Source: Berberis thunbergii
Taxonomy: Eukaryota; Streptophyta; Magnoliopsida; Ranunculales; Berberidaceae
Assembly: GCA_003290165.1 (NCBI GenBank)
Contig: QNQO01000684.1
Location: 434,001 to 498,000, forward strand
DNA: 64,000 nucleotides
Direction of reading: 5' to 3'
Shown here: positions 34,052 to 45,633 of the stretch, piece after piece
How positions within the stretch are numbered: position 1 is the first letter of the stretch
Layout of the letters: the number at the start of each line of letters is the position of its first letter
Program-made: the position numbers and the translations under genes
The notes under the pieces: generated by a model
What the model saw: only the letters and a program-made list of their open reading frames with translations
What the model was told of the DNA's origin: nothing
Database searches by the model: none

Positions 34052-34472
34052 CTAGGGTATTCCTCTTGCCGTTGGCACGATTAAAGCTTAACATGATAAA
34101 TAGAGTTTATTCTACTTTAAATATCAAGATAAATAAATATCAAAATGTTGGGTATGTGAATCAAATTCATGCACTCTTATTGGGGGTTGATTGAAAGTAA
34201 GACATAAAAACTAACTTTAAGTTCCAACCATTAGATAAAACTTAGCCAAAAGTGTACCAGTTGAGTTGGTAGAGGTATGGCGGATGATATCACAGTTCAA
34301 ACCCGGCTGACAGCATGGGGTGGGGAGGGTTAAGGTTAAAAAAGAAAAGAAAAGATGAAACTTATCTTTTGGTGCTTTAAGTTCTATGTGATCCGTTAGA
34401 TTCTTATATTTGGGTAAATCTCAGTTGTCTTTTATCTCCAATTTCAAACACCATTTTGATTTGTAATATAGA
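34052..34472 (-). mobile_element. Non-autonomous Helitron with SINE inserted
   Basis: On the minus strand it starts TCTATATTACAAATCAAAAT and ends with a hairpin-bearing segment and GGAATACCCTAG. The base before TC is A and the base after CTAG is T, the normal A/T Helitron insertion site. The hairpin, perfect as CGTGCC-AAC-GGCACG in sister copies, is slightly decayed here. A SINE lies inside at 34247-34358. Related copies form the array at 46688-51237. Confidence 0.8.
34247..34358 (+). mobile_element. SINE family 1 nested in the Helitron
   Basis: The insert reads AAAAGTGTACCAGTTGAGTT and TGGCGGATGATATCACAGTT, then CAAACCCGGCTGACAGC and an A/G-rich tail. It is flanked by AAACTTA on both sides (before 34247 and after about 34358), and other Helitron copies have a single AAACTTA at this place. 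This gives both the insertion boundaries and the order of events. Confidence 0.75.
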
Positions 34473-35301
34473 TTTTTGAATTGATACAAACACTTCAAAA
34501 AATCTTTAGTGTACCATATTTAAATGCAAAATGAAACTACTATATAAATTTCGACTTATATGCAAATTTTGTTTTTTTTTTTTGATAAATTTTTAATTAC
34601 ACAGTAAGCAGAAGTGAATTGAATGTTATTATGTTTTAATATATGATTTTCTTTATATTTTTATTGTTATTTTATATAATAGAAAGGGAAAACAACATAT
34701 GAGCAAAGAGGCCTCCAACAACACTAACAAGGACTCATTGGATCATAAAGATGGTGTTTTCCCAATATAAAAAATATATATATATATATAGCCCCTAAAC
34801 TATTTAGGGATGGGACCCAAGGCAAAGGACTTTTGACACGCAAGTTACATGCACCTATTTCATCATGTAGAAATTTCATAATAAGTTGATACTTTGTTGG
34901 GATGATCACTTAATCTTGACCATGTAAATCACTCTTAGAAAAAGTAATTCTTCCGGAGCTCCATAAAAACACTACACAAGTTAGAGAGTTGTCAATCATT
35001 CAATTTCACCATGAATCTGATAGAGTTAGAAAATTTAAAAACTTGTGATTTACATGGCAAGGACACCATCCCCGCAAAAAAAAGGAATTTCTAGGTGGGT
35101 GAAAAAGGCGCGTGTAACTTTCTTTGTCAAATTTTTTTTGTTCTCAGAACCCATCTTATCATATATATATATATGAACTTTGAATCTTTCTTCATAAACA
35201 ACAATCAGAAATTTATAACTTGTAGGGGATGTTCTTTTTCTTTTCATTTTCCCCTTGAAAATGGGCCACTATGCATGATGTTATGATATTTGATCTTCCA
35301 G
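34473..35301. other. AT-rich spacer
   Basis: TA-dinucleotide tracts lie at 34768-34790 and 35160-35173. No gene was recognised. Confidence 0.4.
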
Positions 35302-35466
35302 GTGCAGAAGGCCATCAAAGGAGGATTTGTTCTTCAGCCTGGACTCCACAACAAAAGGTTTCGGAATGGCGATCGTACCAAGTGGAAGGATACCCCCATG
35401 GGCCTTTCATCCTCGAGTTACTTCAAGCCCACCTATCACAAGAACGATGGCCATGTGTCAACATGG
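35302..35466 (+). CDS. Orphan exon-like segment of unknown protein
   Basis: The segment lies between an acceptor-like TTGATCTTCCAG and a donor-like GTGAGC. It is exactly 55 codons long, open, in phase 0 on both sides, and richer in GC than its surroundings. It encodes VQKAIKGGFVLQPGLHNKRF, then RNGDRTKWKDTPMGLSSSSY and FKPTYHKNDGHVSTW, a basic, well-mixed sequence unlike a chance frame. I do not recognise the family and found no partner exons with confidence. The leader-like exon at 28101 and the DnaJ gene at 36929 are the nearest candidates on this strand. It may be one exon of a gene otherwise lost, or a captured fragment. Confidence 0.4.
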
Positions 35467-36928
35467 GTGAGCATTTCTGTATGACTATTTTCTAGTAATC
35501 TGCATAACCATTTAACTGAAGCGGATTACACTTTTTGCAGTTTTTTTTAAAGCTAGAAACAGATCTAGTGTTTCATGTTCATTCTTACTTTTCCATACCA
35601 AAGGAAGTACTTGAACATTAGTTTTATAAAAGTTCTAAAAATGAAATGAGCTTCTGAGTTGCAGGGATTGTGCCAGTCAAGGATGGAAACAAAAACTTTC
35701 AAGAAAATAATTGAAGGTTGAGGAATATGTGGACATAGTTACAGTGATTTTGAACAATTTAACACCAAAACTAAATTTTCAGCTTCAAACAGAGTTTCTA
35801 ATTATTGTTCCCACAGGCCCATAAAGAAAATCAGTTTCCTAGGCTATTTTAAACTTGGTGAATCTTTTCTGAATTAGCATAAAAGTAAGTTTAGTTTGTA
35901 AACTATGAGTAGTAAGACTAAAGTTTCATGTTTCCCGACATTGTGAGGCAATGGTGGTGAAGTTTATAAAGAATCGTCGCTTTTGTTAGAAGGATTTTCT
36001 CTTCAACTTTGTTTAAAAAATATAGTTAGCATGGAAGTCAAAAAAGTTCATGTCCTTTGCATGTGCATCAGGATGGCCAGTTATGAGGAACCTTCTCCCT
36101 CCTTTTGTTCCCTTCATTTGTTGATCTTGTGTGAAGCCATATTTTAGTTTAATCTTTAATTTTTTTAGATAATATTCAATTAGTCTTCAAAACTCTTTTC
36201 TCTCACCTGTATAGAGAAAAAGTATAAATAAATATATAAACAAGAAAAAACGCATAAATACATGTTTAGTACCTATTTTGAAATCATTGCGTGTAACCTT
36301 TCTTCTTCCCTTTTTCATCTTCTTTGCCTTCTTTTGCCTTCTTTCTCCTTCACCACCACCCCAACCTATTTCTCACCTGCAGTCACCCAACCCCTAAATC
36401 CATCACCAACGGCCACCACCACCCCTGTCACCCATCACCCTTTATTAAGCCACCACAACCTCCCACCACTGACGGCCATCACCACCCCTAATCCCTTAGT
36501 AAGCTAGGTCCACATCGACAAACCACCTCCGGCGATTACTACCACCATCTCTCTACAAAAATTCTAGGTCTGTTGAGTTTTGGGGTGGCACATTAGGATA
36601 TGTGAATAGGTACTAGACAAACAACATGTTTTTTTTGTGGCTTTTTAAGTTTCATGAAGGGAGCATTTAGACATTGCCCTCGTTTTAAATAATTGTTTAA
36701 TCTTGTTGTTGTGCTGGTTTAGAAGAATATAAATTTTTTTTGGCTATGTTTTTTTTACTTCGGTCAAGTAACTAATTACTCAAGTTATTCAGTTAAATGA
36801 AGGAATTACGAGAAATACATTACAAAATTTTACAAATTGTGAATAGTTGAATTATTGCACATTTATACTAATTAATTAAGTGATATTTCTTTATTGTTAT
36901 GATCTTCCCTTCATCATTCTTCCTGCAG
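35467..36928. other. Spacer or 5' intron upstream of DnaJ exon
   Basis: No coding exon was found here although the DnaJ transit peptide must start upstream of 36929. An open frame at 36262-36507 is Pro/Thr/His-rich and arises from a CCACCACC-type composition. The segment just before 36929 (TTCCCTTCATCATTCTTCCTGCAG) is a good acceptor tract. Confidence 0.5.
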
Positions 36929-37317
36929 AGTTTCTAGCAAGACATGGCATTTGGGCTCAGTTAGTTCGAACTTGCTTTCTCCTGATACCTGTCACGCATT
37001 TTTTAGTACAAGATCATCCAGAAATGCCTATTCCCACAGGGGTGCACGGCTAGTTGTTAGAGCTGATAGTGTGAGTATAGCTTTTGAGCTATTATGTGTT
37101 GTGTCCTTGCACTAGCACGCTTTTGGCAATCTCTCTTTATTAATGCTCTAGCTTTCTAGGTCCTTGGACAAAGCTGTCTTGTCCGTCAACCTGAATTTCG
37201 TCCATCGAGCATTTACCAAGCGATCTATTGTTTCAAATGATCACTTTTTCCATGTGCAGGATTACTACTCAGTTCTTGGTGTATCCAAAGGTGCAAGTAA
37301 ATCTGATATCAAGAGTG

Positions 37318-38864
37318 GTAAGCCCACTAACCAGATCTTTTCATGTGTTTCTTTCAAATAATTTTTTCAATGGAATTCCTCTCCTGAATTTCTGATTTCC
37401 TCCGACTCAGCTTTAATGATGATGTGCTTATGTTTTTTTAATCAAGATACACGTAATTAGATGGCAACAGTTTGTCGATGTAATAATTATACATCAGTTT
37501 GAGCTTCAGTTATTACAGCAGTGCAAAAGAAGCCAAGCACACTATTTTGATCTCAATTAAACCCAATCATACAGAGTGGAAGGTCTAATAACAATTACTT
37601 ATGTAGTCGGGGTTGGCTATTAAGAATTAGAAGCTGACACATGGCACCCAAGGATGACTGTACCACAGTATTATTGGCTACGGGATTTGGTTGTAAGTTT
37701 ATTATAGGCTTCGCATAAGCCCCGCCTGCAATAAGGCATGCGTCAAGCTTTATCCCTCAAGCCTTGTGGATCAGGAAGGCTGGTCAACACATGTTTCTTT
37801 ATAAAATGTTTTGGAATCTCATACTTGGTAAGGAGGCGTTCATAATATGAAACATGGCACCCATTCAAGGTGACACTTACCATACACGTGTAACATGATT
37901 AGCTTAGAGATACAACCATAATCCATACAAGGTATATGATCGTAGCTATGATTCATCCACCAATCTATAAAATTATGTAATGGTTAAGCTCAAATGCTAA
38001 AGAAATTGTTCACTATTTATTGGAGATCGAGATTGTTAAGAATGACAAGTACTAATCAAATGAGACTTGATGTGAATCTCAAGAAAAAACTATGTGGCCA
38101 AGTTATTGAAACAAGATTTCACCTAGTTCTTCCACTGGTTGCTGATAAGTAATAATGTATCTCTGATAAGTAATAATCCAGTTATAGTCCCTCGAGAGTA
38201 TGTTTCTTCGTGTGGTCTTTAGTACGGGGCATTTATGCTTCTTCGTGTGGTCTTCAGTACGGGGCATGATGTACCGCTTGTGTGCTTCATCTCCGGAGGC
38301 CTCTACTCACTCCTTCGCCGTAGAGCTATGTGCCAATGACACCCTATTTCTACCCTCTACCACCCAAAAAAATGTTTGGCATGTATCCTGTCGGATACTC
38401 GTGTTGACACTCACAGTTACTCTCATCGGACACTTCATACTTAATGGTATAAGCATATTATGGCAAGTTAGTAGTACACAAGTAATGGTATTGACCTAGA
38501 AGTTAATGCAAATAACTAATAATTTAAAACTTATTTGATGAAAAAAGTAAATAATATACTAAAATGTACAGGCGTGTCTTTAGTATCCCTTATTATATAT
38601 TTTTCTAGAATGTCTCTGATGCTACGTATCAGTGTCGTTGTTACATAGTCGTAGAGTAAGCCTTTGAAGCATTTGTAGTGAAGCCTCGCCTCGAGGCGTA
38701 AGCCTCCCTAGGAATAGGTTTACTTGCTTGCTAAGGCTTGGTTCGCCTATTTAAAGTCTTTTATAAGAATCTCTTCTTATGAGTGTTTAATCTATTGTTT
38801 ACCATAGTCCATAGACTGTATCTAATGATTATTGCTTCACTGATAACTATCTTTCATTTTGCAG
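37318..38864 (+). other. DnaJ intron 2
   Basis: Starts GTAAGC and ends TTTTGCAG. It holds an inverted or duplicated-looking region around 38165-38265 where GTTTCTTCGTGTGGTCTTTAGTACGGGGCAT-like words occur twice within 50 bases. Nothing coding was seen. Confidence 0.6.
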
Positions 38865-40189
38865 CTTATCGGAAACTTGCTAGAACTTATCATCCAGATG
38901 TGAACAAGTGAGTTAAATCTTTGCATGTTTTGTTGTTGAGTTTCTCTATTTAGAATTGTCACAGACTCTTTGACTTTTCATACTACTGCTATGAATGATT
39001 TTCCCAGTTCACTGATCAATCGTTATGACGGTACCACAAGTTTCCTGTAGTGATTATGCTTTAATGCTTACTAAGTGCTTTAACAGCTACACTTTTTGTT
39101 TGTGAACAATTGTATTCAATTTTTAATCCTTACAAATGATGAAATGACTTCCCTATGTTTGCACGTTTACAGATTTGTACGGTTTTTGGTGTTAGCAAAA
39201 TTCTATCATTAGATCACAAAAGCTATATCTGTAGCTTTGATTTTTCATCATGAAAGCTATATTCATAGCTTTAATTTGGTTTGCTTGAACCTAAAAATCT
39301 AATTGAAAAGTAAGTTAGTGATTCATGCAATGCTGCACTTTTCTTGAGACTGCAAGTAAAATTCATGCTCAGATGGACGAATCTCTACCTTGCCTATCAA
39401 GACATTGTAGGTCCTACTTTGGCCTTTTCAATCTTAAGGTGATGACTCAGCTCGAGTTCGTCTTTTTGAACTTAGTAGAGAAGTGCAAATTCTATGCAAT
39501 GCAAATGTTTTGTATTTGCAACTACCAAAAATTATTTGTTTAAGTATTTTGTTATTCTATAACTGGATGTGAATTCATTAATACGAGTCATGGGGAAATT
39601 AAAGATTTTTTACCCACATTTTTCACAATTTTTCAAGGGTGGAATGAAGAGTTGATTGGTGCTGATGTTCCCCCGTTACAGAGATGATGCTCACAATAAG
39701 TTAACTATATCATCTAAAGAAAAGACAAACATCAAACTGAAAGAATGTTACCATTTTCTGCTATCCAGGTTATTCAAATATCAACATATAGGTTATCATG
39801 TAAAAAACAAACTAATTTCTATATGAGCAAAATTTTCATTATTGGAAGATTTTTGTCGCAAAAATAATCCCTAAACTCTGCAGTGTACTCTAATTGATGT
39901 AGACCTATGCAAGTGTGTAATAAGTACTATGAAAATGGTAAGAATATCAGGTCCTATTTCTTTTTTCTTTTCCAAGATTAAGCCCACAAAAATTTTACCT
40001 GGGGATATGGGTCTGCTGCCACCAGTTGAACGTAATGGTTGTTTGTTAGACCCACACCTTTCAACAAAGATCAAGGGAAATCAAAGGCAGATTCATTTCA
40101 TAACATCATTTGCATGCTATTGGGTTTCATAAGCCTACTTGTCTCTTACATGATTTTTGTTTATTTCTCACACCAATTAAGAACAATTC

Positions 40190-42327
40190 TGAACACTCTT
40201 AAATTTTCGTTTGACTAATTTGCTTAATTTCAGAGTTTTTGGAATTTATTTCAGTAATGTAAATTTATTTGGATTTAAATTTTGGTTTTCGAGATATTTT
40301 GGTGTCTCAGAAATCTTGGCATGACAGTATGGTATCAGAGCCATGGTTACACTAAGCAGTGAAGTTTAGCTTGCATTCGGACGTGGGATTGGGTCGAGAA
40401 GCTAGAAGTGTTAGTGTGTTGTTTCATCTTTGAGTCGACTTGAGTTTTTCTCTTTGAATGTGGAGGACACCCGCATTAATGTTTTGGCAGGGATACTAGT
40501 GAGAGAATAGCAAAGAGGAGAGCCGAGCAGGTAAAAGTGACAACTAGGATTTATCTTCACTAAAGAGGAAGATGAAAACCAGAAGCGGAAACAAGAAGTC
40601 TTGGAAGGGTGATCATTTGAGGGATATATTTTGGGGCAACAAAGATCTATAGAGTGGTGAAACACAAGAAGCGGATGGAACACCTGAGAGAGACTCACTC
40701 ACCCATTGGTTACTGGTACATGAAGGAGACTAAGAAGGTTTGGTGTAGGTGTTATTTTGATAACTCAACCTAGTCATAGCGTTGGTTACCATTAAGTAAT
40801 GATACTCAACGCTTCCTCAGATGTGGTGGTAGAGTTAAGAACTTTGATTGTTTTGTGAATGTATGTTTTGTTTGATTTATTTTCGTGGAGTGGTGATGTG
40901 TGTAGAAAAATGTCGAAGGTGTGATGTCTGTTTTCTTTAAGTTACACTAAATATGTGTGGATACAATATTTTCGGTGTAGATAATGTATACTAATTGTGT
41001 GTTGGTTCAAAATTGGTATTGTTGTCTGTTAGTTTATAGCATCGTGGAGAATGAATTGTGCGGTTTGATTTGAACGTGTTATCACCCTTTGCTTGTTGCT
41101 CAGATTGTCAACCCTCTTTGCATATGGTCCTCCTGATTATTTTTCTTTACAGATGCATGAATGGCGGCAATGTGTAGTTCAGGATTGGCAGGGTTGTAGT
41201 AATTGGTACTGCACTTAAGGTGCATTTTGTTTACTTGTGCCATTTTTGGTAGGAAACTACCCTTGTAGTTGTATATTGCTTGATGCATTTTGTTCAGTTG
41301 TACCATGAAATGTGTTGAATAGAGATAGTGAATTCCAAATGGTTGAATCTATTTATTGAGGGTTTGGGATCCTTTCAGTTTAATCGCATAGATTGAATTG
41401 ACCTTGGGCTGGGCACTTGGGTTGTTCATAGTTTAAGTCGTGTATTGTTTGTTCCAGTTGTTCATGTTAGTTTTAGCCCTGCCAATGGATGTTTTTTCCG
41501 TGTTATGTGAATAAAGTTTTGTCTTAGTGATGCTTAGGTTCCAATGAAGGTGAAGTTATTTGATGATTTCTGACAGCCTACAGAAATGGTTGTAGTTTGC
41601 TTGGAACAAACGTGTTGTTTTATATTCTGGGTGAATGGATTTTTGTGTGAATTTTCCTTTACAAAACATCAAGAATATTTTGGTTCAATGGTGTTTACGT
41701 GGGCAAAAGTGCCTACCCGAGTGACAATCTCTCGTCCCAACAAATTTAACAATCTCTAAGCAGTTTTAACATGAATCTAGTGGTGATTGTAGTTCATAGG
41801 GACATGATCTTTACGAAATTTGTACTTAGGTTTCAGAGCTTTTGTGTGTCCTAATTTAATGTTTTCTTCATAGAAATGTCAACCTTCCAAGAGTTTTGTG
41901 ACATGCAATTCTATTACATTTGCGTGATGTATACCCATTCCACCAAAGGTCAAGAGTGCTCTTGAGTTTTTTAGGCCATTGACATAGACCGAAGTTAGGG
42001 GGTGTTTATTTCGTTAGGACGAACACGTGAAAGAAGAAAGATTCAAGCCTAGCTTTATGTTTATAGTAATAGAGATATAACATCAATCCTTTTGAGGTGT
42101 GTATGGTGTCGGTGGATAGATTTGTTGTCTTAATGGTCATCTATATCGAGTTTAATCTCAAGAACAAGATTTATTTTTGAGGTGTGTGATGTAACACCTG
42201 TAAATTTTCTTTTGACTAATTTGCTTAATTTTGGAGTTCTTGGAATTTATTTTAGTAATGTAATTTTATTTGAGTTTAAATTTCAGTTTTCAAGATATTC
42301 CGGTGCCTCGGAAGTCAGGGCATGACA
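40190..42327 (+). mobile_element. Small non-autonomous LTR element in DnaJ intron
   Basis: Two LTRs of about 137 bases (40190-40326 and 42190-42327) share TTTGACTAATTTGCTTAATT, GTAATGTAA and the end GGCATGACA. Four bases after the left LTR comes TGGTATCAGAGCCATGG (40330), the classic initiator tRNA-Met primer site. The 1.86-kb interior has no gag or pol frame. The flanks AATTC and ACTTC may be a decayed 5-base target duplication. Total length is about 2.1 kb. The short LTRs and lack of coding sequence put it among TRIM/LARD-like derivatives. Confidence 0.85.
40330..40346 (+). promoter_or_regulatory. Primer binding site, initiator tRNA-Met
   Basis: TGGTATCAGAGCCATGG, complementary to the 3' end of plant initiator tRNA-Met, begins four bases after the left LTR. 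Confidence 0.85.
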
Positions 42328-44076
42328 ACTTCCCACCCTTTCTTCCTTCTCGCTCTCTAAGCGCAACAACTCCCGTCTTTATTTATTCTACTTCTGCGAA
42401 GTTTACCTCTTTGTTACAATGTAGCTCTTTTTTGTACTACATCACATTCTTCAACACATGGTGTCACCTTCAGATCTGGGAAGTCATTGTAAACATTATG
42501 TGACACATTTGAGCACGCCATCAGATTTGTAATGGATCTCCATCTATTTCTTCCTCTTTTTTCTTATACTATCCTTGTTTCTTCTTTATCACTCTTCCCT
42601 TTTCTTTGCTTCTCTCTCCAATGTGTATCTTTCTTCAGCCATATCCCAATGACATACAGATGTCCACTTACTATATTGTGTTTAGGTATGGTGTGTGTAA
42701 CAACTCTACTATTACCACTACTTTTATATGTTTGGCAACTTGATTAATACATTTCCATTAATTCTTGTCTTCCACTTCGTCCATCTCTTTACCCTCTTCG
42801 TCTATTTCTTGTTCTTTCTAGTATCGTTTCCCATCTCTTTTATTTGTGTTGTGCTAACACTTGTGGACATGGGAGTTTCTTAGTGAACTGGCGTGTTTTA
42901 AGTAGATTAATGCGCTAGGAGCCCAGAGTTTGGCTTTCTTTTCTTCTCTCTAGATATCTATCATCCATGGAAAAGTCATGTACGTGAAGCTTTCAAAAAC
43001 ATTATGACACACGTACTGCGACAAGGCTGCAACACAAATAAAATCATCAATCACCTTTTTTATGGTAATGATGATGATTGTGGAGTCAATTAAAACGAAT
43101 CGGATCCTACTTAAACTTCTAGCCACGTTCCGTGTGGGGTTAAGTTTTATGGAAAAATGGAGAAGTCTAGAAAGTTATGACATAGTTTTCTAGTTATCTA
43201 CTGATAATGCCAACGAGATATCTTTGGAGGATTCTCCTCCTGATAAAGATACTTTACATGAAATGGATATCTAATTATATGTTGGTAGTATCAAATTGTT
43301 TCATGTGTTGATAGATACTTCAATGAAATTTTTAGCGAAGCTGACCTGACCTCAAGACTCGGAAAAAATCAACTCTTCTTAGACTTTGTGATCTAATTGT
43401 CAAACTGATGATCCATATGTTGTACATTGCTCCATAACTACTAACACAATAGATATTATGTGACACCAAGGATGCATGGACACGACACGGCGATTCGGGA
43501 ATTTTCAAAAAATTAGGACTTGGTGACACGGCGAAACGGTCAAACTTTACTTTTTATTAATTTTTATTTTTTTATAACTCATGAATATAAACAAACTAAA
43601 GCTTAAAATTGTTTAAAATTTTTACTTTTAAAGCTGGAAGATGAGAGCTTAACAATTCGGATGGTCAAAATTTACAGAGATGTTCAGATAGTCAAAATTT
43701 ACTGGGGAGTGTATCTAATTTACAAATTGTTTCAAAATAGTGTGTAAATGTGTATCTAAGAGCAAATTAATCATCAGAAATAGATAAATCAAATTACTGA
43801 GAAATTATATAGCAAAATATCTTTTTTTTGTGTATTGTATCTAATTTAGAGTGAGGGAAGAAACGATCTTGATGATGCCTGATGTACCATCAAATGAAAA
43901 TGTCATTCAAGAATTTCAGAACCCTCAGATTGAGTACGGCGTGAAGAGGTGCTCTAATTAAAGCAACCCCTCTCCCCGACTGAAGGAATCGAAAAATTGG
44001 CGATTGCAATTGAGTGCAGTAGAACTTGGTGTTTCTTCAAGAACTACTTCTGAAAACCAGCAGAGAAAAACACTGG

Positions 44077-44140
44077 CCGTGTCGGAGCCGAGTCGGGGCC
44101 GTGTTTGAGCCGAGTCGAAGCCGTGTCGGAGCCGAGACGT
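44077..44140 (+). repeat. GTGTCGGAGCCGAGTCG short tandem repeat
   Basis: About four units of CCGTGTCGGAGCCGAGTC with variants lie in a row. They sit inside a locally GC-rich segment. CGTGTCC/GTGTCGG words recur at 43480-43530 and 44150-44200, suggesting that 43470-44230 is one inserted element with related ends. Confidence 0.7.
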
Positions 44141-45633
44141 TCTCAGTTAACGTGTCTTGACCGTTGACCGCGTGTCAGATACGTGTCGGGCGCGAGTCCG
44201 TATCCGACTCTCGAAACAGGGATTTTCTAAAGAGTCCGTGTATCAGAGTGACACTAACACCGAAGTGGTGAACCAAGTTTAATGGAGCACAGCTCAATTT
44301 GTTTCTGCAGCCCTTGGGAATTATCATGCCTGCTGTTTAGTTGGTGGGATGTGCCTCAAATTTAAAATGTAGCATAATACTTATCTTTCTTGCTTGTTAG
44401 CATTTCTAGTCAACATAAAGATATTTCAATTAATGGACATCTCAATATTTTGCAGAGAACCAGGGGCAGAGAAAAAGTTCAAGGAGATTAGTAATGCCTA
44501 TGAGGTAACCCGCATTCAAGAGTACACTGTTATACTTTTTATGATTAGGCCATGGAAGGATCACCAAGTAGGCTGGGTAGTAGGTATACTAACAGAAGTT
44601 TCTTGTCAGGTGTTGTCAGATGATGAGAAACGATCATTGTATGACAAATATGGGGAGGCAGGGCTTAAAGGTGCTGGTATGGGTACAGGGGTGAGTTCCT
44701 GACTAGTTGTATGCTCTCAATAATTTAGTTTTTCGTGAATTGTATTCTTAGTGTGATTTTGAACTTACTGCAGGATTTCAGTAACCCGTTTGATCTCTTT
44801 GAATCATTATTTGAGGGCATGGGCGGTATGGGCGGAATGGGCATGGGCGGTGGAAGAGGTTCTATAAATAGAGCAATGGAAGGTGAGGATGAGATTTATA
44901 ATCTCGTCTTAAATTTCAAAGAAGCAGTTTTGGGGTAGAGAAAGATATCGAGGTTACCCGGGCTGAGAGCTGTGGCACTTGCAATGGGTCTGGTGCTAAA
45001 CCAGGGACCACACCGTCCAAGTGTAGTACATGTGGGGGGCAAGGCCAGGTTGTCTCATCAGCAAGGACTCCGTTGGGTGTTTTCCAGCAGGTAATGACCT
45101 GCTCAGCTTGTAATGGCAGTGGAGAACTGTCCACCCCTTGCAACACATGTTCAGGGGAGGGACGAGTAAGGAAGACAAAGCGGATTGCTCTCAAAGTTCC
45201 AGCGGGTGTGGATTCTGGTAGCCGCTTAAGGGTACGATCAGAAGGTAGTGCTGGAAGACGAGGTGGCCCACCAGGAGACCTTTTTGTTATTATTGAAGTT
45301 CTCCCGGATCCTGTGCTCAAACGTGATGAAACCAATATCCTATATACTTGCAAAGTGTCGTATGTTGATGCAATTCTAGGGACAACAGTCAAGGTCCCTA
45401 CAGTGGATGGCTCAGTCGATCTGAAGATCCCAGCTGGGACACAGCCAGGTACAACACTGGTGATGGCGAAGAAAGGTGTGCCTTTGCTTAATAAAAAGAA
45501 CTTGAGGGGTGATCAGTTGGTACGTGTACAAGTCGAAATTCCCAAAAGGCTGAGCGCTGAAGAAAGGAAGCTAATTGAAGAGCTTGCCAACCTCAACAAG
45601 GCTGATAAAACTACAGCAAATGCAAGAAGATAG

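Larger units (their letters stand above)
38908..44455 (+). other. DnaJ intron 3, 5.5 kb, transposon-filled
   Basis: Starts GTGAGT and ends TTTTGCAG. It contains the small LTR element at 40190-42327 and the GTGTCGG-rich repeat at 44077-44140. It splits the J domain immediately after HPDVN. Confidence 0.75.
36929..45633 (+). pseudogene. Plastid-type DnaJ (Hsp40, type I), gene with one frameshift
   Basis: Six exons can be chained with canonical borders: 36929-37070, 37260-37317, 38865-38907, 44456-44504, 44610-44690 and 44774-45633. The first gives a Ser/Arg-rich transit-like stretch (VSSKTWHLGSVSSNLLSPDT to ARLVVRADS). Next comes the J domain (DYYSVLGVSKGASKSDIKSA with YRKLARTYHPDVNK, HPD present), a Gly/Met-rich linker, four CxxCxGxG zinc motifs ([32 protein letters not shown]) and the C-terminal substrate-binding domain. 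This matches plant DnaJ A-type chloroplast chaperones, which stimulate stromal Hsp70. The start-codon exon was not found. After [10 protein letters not shown] the frame meets TAG at 44936; one extra T in the run at 44928-44931 would restore VFGVEKDIE and everything downstream. The rest is intact, so a sequencing or assembly error is as likely as true inactivation. Introns 3 and 2 are 5.5 and 1.5 kb and hold transposons. Confidence 0.85.

Noticed and set aside
36262..36507. Pro/Thr/His-rich frame as the missing first DnaJ exon
   Set aside because: It has no transit-peptide character, ends in a stop well before 36929 and no donor joins it in frame.
40411..40698. Minus-strand frame inside the small LTR element as an antisense gene like that of element B
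   Set aside because: No similarity to the antisense protein family and no coiled coil; too short.
44916..45392. Minus-strand frame of 158 codons opposite DnaJ
   Set aside because: It is the shadow of the DnaJ zinc-finger exon; no independent features.
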